Source: Anthonomus grandis grandis (taxonomy: Eukaryota > Arthropoda > Insecta > Coleoptera > Curculionidae). From it: a stretch of DNA of 64,000 nucleotides. Positions 13,283 through 22,672 of the stretch are shown here, in pieces (positions within the stretch are counted from its first letter, which is position 1; the number at the start of each line of letters is the position of its first letter). The translations under genes and the position numbers were made by a program. Below the pieces are notes generated by a model. The model saw only the letters and a program-made list of their open reading frames with translations, was not told the origin of the DNA and did not search any database. Location of the stretch: NCBI RefSeq assembly GCF_022605725.1, contig NC_065556.1:8308001-8372000 (forward strand). The letters run 5' to 3'.

Positions 13283-13534
13283 TTAATCTCCACCCACACT
13301 TCTCTGGTAGCCACCAGTTGGGGCTACTAAGAGTTTCTGTTCCACCGATACCTTACCTCTGTGTGTCGGGTGGTGTAAATGAGTTCTCAAAACTTCGCAC
13401 AGATGCTGGAAGAGTGCTTTATTCACACAAAAGAGTTCTTTAAAGCAATTATCACTGATACCATTAAAATCAAAACTCTCTTTGCATTCTCTCCTTCTGC
13501 CTCTAAAATCAAGATTGGCTTGTTCCCTTAACAA
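13283..13534 (-). pseudogene. HARBI1-type transposase, N-terminal exon only (copy 1)
   Basis: The minus-strand frame contains NKALFQHLCEVLRTHLHH and ends near GGYQRSVGGD, like exon 1 of the intact transposase at 62037-62353. It lacks the segment ALRFYA and the exon end, and the catalytic exon has been deleted. No DDE residue remains. Confidence 0.85.
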
Positions 13535-13856
13535 ATGATCAACAACATTTTTAGATGATCTCTAACAATAAAAACACAAGAAAATGTATTATTAAATAAT
13601 AGGTATTAGTCCTTTGCTACAAACCAAAAATAATAATAAAAATATCATATCAAAATAATTTAACATCATGTCAACGTCAAGTCTGTCAAATTACGAGTTT
13701 AAATTTAATGCTACCAATATAATTTTGACTTTTGCTACGACTACGACTCGAGACGTGTTGAGAATCACCTATTCGCTAGGTATCGAAATCTACTTCGAGC
13801 TGTAGTCGTAACCTTCCGAGTCGTCACCTATCGAGAAGTTGAGAATCCTACTCCTG

Positions 13857-14640
13857 TGGTGCAATTCTTATAGGTCGATACGTCACGTCTCGAATCGACA
13901 TATCTCGTTCGAGACACAATTCGGTCCCGAGTAAAATGTGATTCTCATTTCATCTCGAGTCGTAGTCTCTCGTCGACTTGTAGCAACACATTATTGTCAA
14001 TTGTCACTGTCGGCTTTCAAATCATAATCCCTCGCTATTTCTTATGAGTTTTTTAAATTTTGCTAATTTTGCTTCATTTATTTGCTTTATTTTATTTCAA
14101 ATATTTATTAGAGTGTTACCAATATTTCGTGATGTTGCTTATCAAGAAGAAATTAGAAGACTCAACCAGACCTTAAGGAGGAAAAGAAGACGAATAAGGA
14201 TGGAATTGAACCTGGAGGAACTCTCAGAAACCAGATTTAAAGAGCTATTTTGTATAAATAAAGCTCTTTTCAGATTTTTATGTGAAGAGTTAACCCCATA
14301 CTTAAGGCAACCAAAATACCTTAGTGGAGTTACAGTGCAACAACAAGTCTTGGTTGCCCTAAGATTTTATGCTACTGGTTCTTTTCAACGAAGTGTAGAA
14401 GGAGATTTTAATTTAGGAGTTAGTCAAACATCTGTCCATAGGTAATTTAATTTGCTATAAGTTTATATCAACATTAAATCACATAATTCTTATAGATACG
14501 TTCATGAGGTCACCAATGCCATTAATGACAACCTTACAGCTAGGACCATTAAATTTCCTATAACAAGAAAAGAGATGAACATTGTGAAAGAGAATTTTAT
14601 GCAAAAATTCCAATTTCCCGGTGTTGTAGGGTCAATGGGC
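13857..14640 (+). pseudogene. second Harbinger fragment: terminus plus N-terminal half of HARBI1
   Basis: GTGGTGCAATTCTTAT at 13857 and the following CACGTCTCG resemble the end found in reverse at about 38034, so this is probably the terminus of a related family. Exon 1 (about 14128-14442) reads INKALFRFLCEELTPYLRQP ... FYATGSFQRSVEGDF and has a GT donor at 14442. Exon 2 (from about 14494) reads YVHEVTNAINDNLTAR ... FPGVVGS and breaks off at about 14640, just where the first catalytic Asp (DGTH) should come. It is a truncated, dead copy abutting copy 1. Confidence 0.75.
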
Positions 14641-14919
14641 TTGGAAAATTTTAAAAAATGTATATATATTTTCCTAAAAATAAATACAACATAAGTTTAT
14701 AAGAATAATAACGTTTATTTCAAGTTGTTAGGGTAAGTATTTGCAAAGTTATAAGGCTGCTAGTCTGGGGTTTTTATACCTCCCGAGATTCCGTCTCAAT
14801 TACGCGCTACGTCATAGACGCCGACGCGACGATGTATTATAGAGCGCTCGCTAGCCAGCCAGCCACAGCCTAGTGCCCCGGCGTTATTTTGACAGGGTGG
14901 TTTTGTTTCTTGACATTTT

Positions 14920-15176
14920 AGCTTTGTTTTGGTTCCTGTTAGAATCGTCCTAGAATTGCTTTGCACATGCGCAGATTGTTTTATGCGTTTTGGTTAAATT
15001 AGAATTAATTCCGAATTGAAAGTTTGGTGTTTTGGTTGTTTTTTGGACCGGTTCAGAATTGTCCTAGAATCGTCCAAAAATCCCTGCTCGAGAGTAGGGA
15101 TCAATTCAGAATCAGGCAGTTCGCACATGCGCAAAAAATATATCCTTACAATTTTACTCGACTTCACCAAATTAGA

Positions 15177-15228
<52 letters not shown>

Positions 15229-15586
15229 ATAAGTTATTTTTTATGCTTTGTTAATGTTTATTGTTTTTCTTGTAGATAGATTTCACTTAACCTAAAAATT
15301 ATCTATTGATTTTTTTTAAATCTATTGACATTTTTATTCCAGTCCTAATGTTTAAAATAGTTTTAAAAAGGTCCAAAACCAAAGCAATAAGCAATATTCA
15401 AAATTTCAAAACAAGTTGTGTTTAGTAAATAAACAATCAGAATCAGCTGTTTACTGTCAGTGCGTCAAGCGTTCGGGTTCCATACCATGCAGAATTGAAA
15501 CGGGAGCGATTCCGGATTTTACTTTACGGCGCAACGAGTTCTGCACAGTTCTAGAATCATCCCAAAATCGGAACCAAAACAAAGCT
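14920..15586. mobile_element. 667-bp MITE with a GAA repeat
   Basis: The ends are AGCTTTGTTTTGGTTCC and its reverse complement, flanked by TTT (14917-14919 and 15587-15589). The arms remain partly similar for about 45 bp (GAATCGTCCTAGAA against GATGATTCTAGAA). It has no coding capacity. The TTT duplication and short repeats suggest a PIF/Harbinger-type MITE, but this is not certain. Confidence 0.6.
15175..15227. repeat. (GAA)n microsatellite
   Basis: About seventeen GAA triplets with one GAG interruption. The Glu-rich and Lys-rich reading frames across it are by-products of the repeat. Confidence 0.95.
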
Positions 15587-15589
15587 TTT

Positions 15590-16555
15590 GACTTTTAACT
15601 TTTATTATTGACGTATTTTGCTTATTGACTAATTACAATGGAGCAGGGATTTGTTCGTGGTCAGTCAGACAACTTACCCATTATATAAACGTAAATATTT
15701 TAAAACTATAAATTCTATTAAAAAATAATTAAAAATAAACTTTTACTTTGACACCCTGTTTTTCAAAAACTAGGCATTTTTAGACAAGGAAAATAACACC
15801 TGAAACGAGCTGCTTGCCACCAAATCTGCAAAAATGTCATTTGGCAATTATTTTTCCTACGAAATTTAAATCAAAACACTGAACATCCCACTTTGATGTA
15901 ATATCAAAAAAGTATAGATTTAACCAATAATTTTACTTAAAAAAAAACCAAGAATCTCTTAAAATACACTCAAAAACAAGTAAGCGTGTCACCATAATGC
16001 GAGAAAAATTCGGCTCACTTCGTTAACATTGTAAATATAGGCTAATACCGGTCCAACCATTTTCCTTGCCTAAGGCGTTTTTCGACATAGAACATATGTA
16101 CATATGAACTTATTAAAATACAATACAATATTTATAGCTGGTATGTGGAGCAGACATTTTGAAAAACACAAACAACAGCAAAAACATGCATAATAATATT
16201 AACAAAGCAGCGTGCGCGGTCGACATGCTACCGTCGTCGTCCAACACCCACTCAAAGACAAGGCCTTAGTGCTTGGCGCGTGACGTCATCGATGTGGGCC
16301 ACCGATTTTTAAAAACCAAGGGATTTCATATGCTAATATCTCAATATTTGGCTTATTTTAAAAAATGCTAGGAATAGAATAGAGTTCAGGAAACATTCAA
16401 AGGTATGTTTTAGTTCTGGTTGAATGTCAGGTTAAATATTATGGTGTATTATTTAATGCAGACTCCCAACTCCCCTACTGCACCAAAGCACCGAAGAGCA
16501 CCAAAATTCAACGTATGTATTTAGGTATTTATAATAATTTTTTTATACCATCAAG
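15590..16555. other. no gene recognised
   Basis: A short ATG frame at about 15639 (MEQGFVRGQSDNLPII) could be a leftover first exon, and an exon-like segment at 16461-16512 is bordered by AG and GT. Neither belongs to anything I recognise. Confidence 0.3.
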
Positions 16556-16559
16556 TAGT

Positions 16560-17701
16560 AAAAAATGTTATTATATACACATAAATACATATATTGACTT
16601 TAAAAGCTTATCATATTCCAGTTCATGTAATTTTTTTAATTGCAGAAAAAGAAGCACATTTTTTCTTTGAAGTGTCAAAATCAGGAAAATTTAATTTTTG
16701 GTCTGGTTTAGAGTTAAGCCAATTATTAAATACACATTTAAGTAAGTGAACTGTGTCAAATAGGTAAAATAAAATGGTCTCTGATTATCTATGGAATGGA
16801 GGATAAACAATGCTAAGTTGGTCTGCAGTTGAAAAATGACTCATGGCTTTTTCGTTAATGGCATTATTATCACTTATAACACAAAAAACTATGTACCTAC
16901 CCAATCTGCTCCAAATTTTCAATAATTGTCTTAATAAAATTATTGTTGTGAAAAATTCCACAACAAAGAATATAATTTTTAATTTAAAAGATTATTTTTA
17001 AACAGGCGGAATCATCAAACACTTTACTGAGAATAGAAGTATTTTTCTTCAGTTCAGAGAATTTGGCCCCGGTACCAAATGCAGCGGGAGTAAGCATTCG
17101 GACGTTGTGATTGGCTAGTTCGGTGACAAAGCGGGAGAAAATTATGCGATATTATTTAATTTGGGAGATGTTGATCAACGATGAGAGAGAACACAGGGTT
17201 CGCATTCTCCACTATTTTTTGGCCCAACAGCGGCGTACTATTATTTTTAAACGGATTTGAATTTGTGTTTGTTGAAATATTACTTTACTAAAATAAATAC
17301 AGTCCACTCATACAATAAATTGTGTGCTTAATTAAACAATTGGCCCAATTATGAAGTATGTCTGATGTAATTTTGGAGATGGGAGCTATGTGAACTACTT
17401 CCTTAAAGCTGGAACACACACTGGTAATCATAAAAGTAAATGCCGAGGAAGCTAGAGACTTATTATTGACTGATGTTCCAGTGATATTACCGCTTTTATA
17501 GTCCATGTAAGGGTCAATATGAATTTCATCAAAAAGTATTGTCACAAATCTCTCATGATCCTTTAGTAAACTAAACACATTTCGGGCATAAGTTAAAAAC
17601 ATTTTTTTTTCATCTATGTGGGGATCGGTCATGTGTTTGTTACAAATACCCATTATAGTTTGAGGATGTGGTAAAATTAGGGATCCATAATCTCTTAAAT
17701 A
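16560..17701 (-). pseudogene. Outer P-type transposase gene, C-terminal part
   Basis: This is the downstream half of a minus-strand THAP9/P-element-like transposase whose upstream half is at 25924-26698. Going down the minus strand: LRDYGSLILPHP at about 17690, then ILFDEIHIDPYMDYKSGNIT at about 17520 with the first acidic catalytic residue kept. HIAPISK follows, then a non-coding gap with a 236-bp insertion, then a segment with SDNNAINEKAM at about 16875. It ends with SKPDQKI and FDTSKKKCASFSAIKK to about 16600. These motifs line up with the P element at 39 kb. Frame changes show it is inactive even without the inserted elements. Confidence 0.8.
16991..17252. repeat. 236-bp insertion bounded by 13-bp direct repeats
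   Basis: ATTATTTTTAAAC occurs at 16991-17003 and again at 17240-17252. The 236 bp between interrupt the outer P transposase where an intron would be expected. On the plus strand it has TGGCTAGTTCGG (about 17111) and GGTTCGCATTC (about 17199), loosely like pol III A and B boxes. There is no poly-A tail. A SINE-like retroposon is possible but unproven. Confidence 0.5.
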
Positions 17702-18043
17702 CTTGTACGCTTAGAACATTGAAAGGCTAGAATTAGTAAACAGCAACTTTGTTTGAGTCCAACATGTGCACAGGGGCAAGAGAGGTATTTTATTTACAAA
17801 CATATGTGCCAATTCTCTGTTGTCAAGTCGACACAAATTTCCAACGGAGGAAATTTTTAGCTATATTTTAACAAACATTATAATGTTAATTTAACTTAAC
17901 ACCGGAGCTTAAGCGCCTAAGCCATATGCTTTGTGTCATCTGTCAAACGGCTTTTTGTTTATATTCGGGATTCGGTAATTCTGCAGTTTAGCGGCTTTTG
18001 TCAAAACTAACGAAAAATGGTCGGGTTTTTTGCAAAGTAGGTA

Positions 18044-19042
18044 GATTTCGATATATATTTTTCACTAAGAGTGGCGGAAAGCCAAATTTTATCACGAAGA
18101 GGGTGTTATCACGCACTAAATCACTCACTATAGGATGCGATTAATCATTAGATTAACCTTGTATACCATTAGTTTTGTCAACAAATAGGTGACAACTGAG
18201 TTGAGGTTGGGTGTGGTGTTGCCAGTTTTGTTGCGTTTTGTCACTCTGTAGCTAAAGCCTTGTCTCCTGTTTGGGTTTCTCTAAAGTGGAGAATTCACTC
18301 TGTATTTGAATCCCATCCCATTCCATCAACGTTCCATCCCATTCCATCAAGGGTGTTGATGAACTCTTGGGTGTTAATGAACCTCCCAACTGTGTGAGCC
18401 TGTTGTGAGGTTGGTTTGGCTTGGGTTGGGTTGGTTTGGTTTGGTTTGGTTTGGTTTGGTTTGGTTTGGTTTGGTTTGGGTTGGGTTGGGTTGGGTTGGG
18501 TTGGGTTGGGTTGGGTTGGGTTGGGTTGGGTTGGGTTGGGTTGGGTTGGGTTGGGTTGGGTTGGAGTGGGTTGGGTTGGGTTGGGTTGGGTTGGGTTGCG
18601 CAGCGCCTTATGTTCCCCTCGCGGTGACAGAGAAACAGAACAAACCAAAACACTGCACACATACTACCAGAATCGACAACCCAAGAAAAGGTAAAAACAG
18701 TTTTTGTGAATTTATTTTACGCATAATACCTAACATTTCACGTGACTAAAAAATATAGAGTGAATTCGCCACTTTAGAGAAGGCACTCATGAGTCAGCCA
18801 CACTGGGGACAAGGCTGAAGCTACAGAGTGACAAAACACAGTAGACGACAGAACTGGCAACACCACACCTAACCTCACCTTAGTTGTAACCTATTTGTTG
18901 TCAAAACTAATCGAATACAGGGTTATTCTAATGACGTTATTCTATTCATGTCCCAAAGTGAGTGATTTAGTGCGCGATAACACCCTCTTCGTGATAAAAT
19001 TTGGCTTTCCGCCACTCTTAGTGAAAAATATATATCCAAATC
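18044..19042. mobile_element. 999-bp long-TIR element carrying the TTGGG array, nested in copy A
   Basis: The terminal inverted repeats are about 230 bp and nearly perfect (18044-18275 against 18805-19042). They share GATATATATTTTTCACTAAG, GGCGGAAAGCC and ATCACGAAGAGGGTG. Copy B has no such insert at the equivalent place, so this one arrived after copies A and B were made. About 70 bp just left of the element (17973-18043) are also absent from copy B. No coding sequence and no clear target duplication were found. Confidence 0.75.
18411..18598. repeat. (TTTGG)n(TTGGG)n pentanucleotide array
   Basis: About nine TTTGG units (18432-18478) turn into about twenty-three TTGGG units, with one interruption (TTGGAGTGGG near 18563). 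Two imperfect CCCATTCCATCAA units lie just upstream (18314-18352). Long GLGWV-type or TQPNP-type frames across it are artefacts of the repeat. Confidence 0.97.
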
Positions 19043-19107
19043 ATCAATTCATTTTTGGTTTAAAAAGGAAAAAAGGCCACATTTTAGTGTTTTTTTAAAT
19101 TGCTAGG

Positions 19108-20857
19108 ATGGCAAAAACTTGTGTCGTTTGTGCCGCATCATGATAAAAAGGCGATTCATGCCGATCTTTTCACAAGTAAGTACCGATACTTTCATAACAT
19201 CACATCATGGGGTTACCATCATCATAAACGTAGAATAGGGGATCTTATAGATATAAACCTAATAAAAACTTAAATGTGAAAGTGTGCGTAAAATACCAAA
19301 ATATTTATATTTTTAAGTCTAAATATTTTTTTGAACTTATTCATCTATTAATAGGCTATAAAAGATATAAAACTAGAATTTTGTCCTTGGTTTTATTACA
19401 GGATTTTATGTTTTTTTTTGTTGTTTTGGCAGAAAAAACGCATAATACCTATGTACCTATCTATATATAGTTTGATATCTATGTATAAAGTTAATTTTGT
19501 CTTTCTTTAAAATTTGTTCCATAATTTTTTTTTGTTTTACCTTATTGCAACTTACAATAATATACATATATAGTAATTTGCACCACATATTAATTTATTA
19601 CTGTAATTTTTTTCTGCTTTTTGATTAAATATCAAATACTTATTATAGATCGCCTAATGATTATGCCCAAAGGGAACAATGGGTTTCATTAATGGAAATC
19701 AACACAATTAAAAAGAACATATTTGTTTGTTCAGATCACATCCTAAGAAGTGATATAAGGGAGATAATATTATCAGTAGCCAGACTTTATTAAAAAAATC
19801 AGCTCTACCTCAAAGGTAATTTTTTTTAAATATATTTTTCTAGTATATTTATAGAGTATGACTATATTTTACCTTAGAATTATTGATAAAGGTTTGCATG
19901 CTTTTATTTACTACATTATGTAAGCTAAAAAAAACAACCTTTTAAAACTTGTGCTTGGGCTATGTTGTAAAACATACAGCTTCATCACAAAAAGTATTAG
20001 TGTTACTCATATAAGCTTTATTTATACCTAATACTTATTAAATTAGGTATGTGTGTAAAACTATTTTTTTACTAGGATTTCTGATGTACTGGTTAAAAAC
20101 ACAGCAGCCGATAATTCAGTTAATTTACCAAGTGATTTATCCTTCAAAGCTGCAGGGGTAGCTTTCCTGAACAGTGCAAAAACGTCTTTAGCGTTCAAAA
20201 CGGTATATAGTATAAACAGTGAAGCTAATATAGACAAATATGGATAATTAAAATAGATTAATATTCTTGATACACCAAATTTTGTATAATTACAGATCTG
20301 ATCATTCATCATCAACAATAACAATAACTGCTACACATTCCCTGACTCTGCCAAGGAAAAGGTAAAAATACACTCAAAATAGACTACTAGTTTTATGCCA
20401 TGTATCATCCTATTCTTATATATCTTATTTAAAAGTGATATAGTATTTTATTGTATTATATTTGTTTAATTAAATGCAATTAATCAAATGTATGATATTA
20501 CAAAGATTCTTTATAATAACATACATTTTATTGATCAATTGGATTATCATAATACATTTTTTAAATTTTTTCTTTTTAATTTTGGTAATACTATATTTTT
20601 ATGTATATTATTTTAGGGTAAAATCAAAATGATATCCTGAGGACCTAAGCACTGATGATTCCACCGTTTCAAAAGCTAAATCACTTGTCACCAGAATATG
20701 AAAAAAAAATAAAGAACAAAAAATTAAAATTCGAAGACTGCAACAAGCAAATTTGCGCCAAAGAAATTGAATTAGATGTCTCAAGTCATTATTAAAATAC
20801 TTAAGAAATAACAACATGATTTTCGAAAAAGCCCAACATACTACATATTTTATTTGA
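19108..20857 (+). pseudogene. THAP plus coiled-coil protein gene, copy A
   Basis: Predicted exons: 19108-19175 (KTCVVC, first THAP zinc pair, with stops from a small deletion), 19649-19815 (QREQW with the THAP Trp, then the CSDH ligand pair), 20076-20202, 20296-20361 (TATHSLTLPRKR) and 20617-20857. The last carries a short coiled coil, LKSLLKYLRNNNMI. THAP domains bind transposon ends; the catalytic core is absent, and the rest of the element to its end is non-coding. The arrangement resembles truncated P products that act as repressors, but that role is inference. An in-frame TGA before IRCLKSLL is shared with copy B. Confidence 0.7.
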
Positions 20858-21493
20858 CTTGTAAAAGTACTTGTTTGTATATTACTACTAATAAACTATC
20901 TAATCTAATCTATTGTACATAGTCTTTATTCTTAGCTTTGTTTTTTAGTATAAATTAATATGATATAATAATAATTGGTATTAGGTATTATATAGGTCAC
21001 TATTAAATGACTCAAAACCATTATACAGGCTAAATACTCATAATAAAAATCTTATAACCTACAAAAAACCTGCAACTCCTTCACAATTTGAACATCCTTG
21101 TAGTTTTAACTTTTTCCGCTGAAGCAATCCTTTTGAAAAAGTCAGCACCATAGAAGTATATATTATGTGATATAAGTAAGTGATGTAAAACTGAGTTTTG
21201 TCCAATATAACAATAACAATAAAATTTTGCAAAATGTTAAAAATTTGTGTCTTAAAACATTATTTATTAAGAAATCTATAATATTATATTAATAAAACAT
21301 TTAATTTCCATAAAAATGCTTTGACAAAAATGCTGCCTTTTATTAGGACTTTCCTCTAATGAAGTCCGTTAAAAAAAAAGCACATAAATAGCTCATAAAT
21401 GGTAATATTACTTATACTCAAACTCTTTAATAATTAATAAAAATTTATCAGGTAAATATTTGTTGACGACGTCACTGGTAAAGAGTGCTTGTA

Positions 21494-22297
21494 GGTTTGT
21501 TCTCACAGCAGTAAGAAACAAGTTTTCGACAAGTACACATGCGCAATAGAGTAAAATGCGTTCGCACAGAAACTTCTGATCGGTTTCAAATCAAAAGTTT
21601 GATGTTCTTGCACAAATTTCTGATTGTCATCTGATAGTCGGGCTTGTTTTCGGATTTATTTCAAGTAAAGTGTCAGAGAATTCGTGTAGCCAGTCAACGC
21701 CGATCTTCGGAATATGAACATAACCTCTAAATTGTTGTTTGTATTTTGTCGTTTTGTATAGTCCCTGATATTCGTTTTAAAAAATTGTATTTTAAATTGT
21801 TGGATTAGTCTAAAAATACACATTAAGGAAATAAGTGATTTTGAATCGTCGGAAGAATCTGATCAGAATTTTCTTGAATCTGAGTTATGTTGATTCCGAC
21901 ACAGACTTTTAAAGAAGATTTACTTAAAGAACGGATAAGGCCCGAAAATCAAAACTATTTTGATGAAACTGTGTCCCAATTTAATAGAATAGAATTTCTC
22001 GACCATTTTAGAATAAGCCCTGAAGTAGCAAATAATCACAAAATCTTAAACTCTAATAATAATATACAGCTATTTTAAGGTTGTACTGTAATTTTTTATT
22101 TGTTTATGTTTTATTTTATTGCCCTTTTCCCACTGGCATAAAAAAGTGAGGTTATTTTTCTTCTCAACTCAACCCGTATTTGATGTTCGCACAGACGGTT
22201 TCAAATCGATCAGAAGTTGTAATATTTTACGCATGCGCATCAAAAATGGTTTGAAAACAGTTTCAAACTTGTAAGAAATTTGCAGTGAGAACAAACC
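21494..22297. mobile_element. 804-bp DNA transposon nested in copy A
   Basis: The ends GGTTTGTTCTCAC and GTGAGAACAAACC are flanked by TTGTA on both sides (21489-21493 and 22298-22302). Copy B has a single uninterrupted GCTTGTATC at this position. Subterminal sequences are also inverted-similar (TTCTGATCGGTTTCAAAT against its complement). It holds a 63-codon frame (21887-22078) containing NYFDETVSQFNRIEFLDHFR, which looks like the N-terminus of a PIF/HARBI1-type transposase. It is non-autonomous. The 5-bp duplication is unusual for Harbinger, so the superfamily is uncertain. Confidence 0.75.
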
Positions 22298-22672
22298 TTG
22301 TATCGGTGACATCAACAATGCGATCGAGCGGCGTTGCGGTGCCATTACCGTTTTCTCGTTTCTTCGTACTTTATTTTCATTTATTTAACTTATATTGACT
22401 TCGATAGAGAGTATCTTATCAAATTTATTTTAAAAAAATGCTTGATTTTTTATTAAAGGGGAGCAGTAGTATTGTTTTGTGCCTTCGGAAACAACTGAAA
22501 ATTTTTATGATATTATAAAGTGATTTTTGCCATTTCTCTATAAGCACTTGGCATCATTGCATCACGGCATGCTACTTCTAGCCTTTCAATGTTCTAAGCT
22601 TGTACGCATGAGGACTAATAGTATAGATTATAGAAGTCAAAATTATTGTACTACATACTTGAATATCTGTAC

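Larger units (their letters stand above)
11109..13848. mobile_element. Harbinger copy 1, internally deleted
   Basis: Both ends (GAATTCTCAATC at 11109 and TTGAGAATCC at 13839-13848) and nearly all of the sequence match the 4.4-kb Harbinger at 58271-62701. Copy 1 lacks the transposase catalytic exon. Its sequence jumps at about 13280 from the stretch matching 60595 to that matching 62065, a loss of roughly 1.5 kb. It is therefore a deletion derivative that could move only if transposase came from elsewhere. Confidence 0.85.
17710..22598 (+). mobile_element. THAP element copy A (P superfamily, non-autonomous)
   Basis: The element is bounded by perfect 23-bp inverted repeats starting CTTAGAACATTGAAAGGC and flanked by the identical 8-bp duplication CTTGTACG (17702-17709 and 22599-22606). 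An 8-bp duplication plus a THAP gene points to the P superfamily. The 4889 bp include two later insertions (18044-19042 and 21494-22297); without them it matches copy B (3243 bp) on the other strand nearly end to end. It encodes a THAP plus coiled-coil protein but no catalytic core. Confidence 0.85.

Noticed and set aside
15016..15254. Frames ending in poly-Lys or poly-Glu
   Set aside because: Produced by the GAA microsatellite.
18252..18749. Long overlapping frames on both strands (Trp/Gly-rich and Gln/Pro-rich)
   Set aside because: They come from the pentanucleotide array, which leaves frames open by chance.
20608..20817. Minus-strand frame starting MLLFLKYFNN and its plus-strand twin at 23670
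   Set aside because: Antisense of the coiled-coil exon of the THAP gene in copies A and B.
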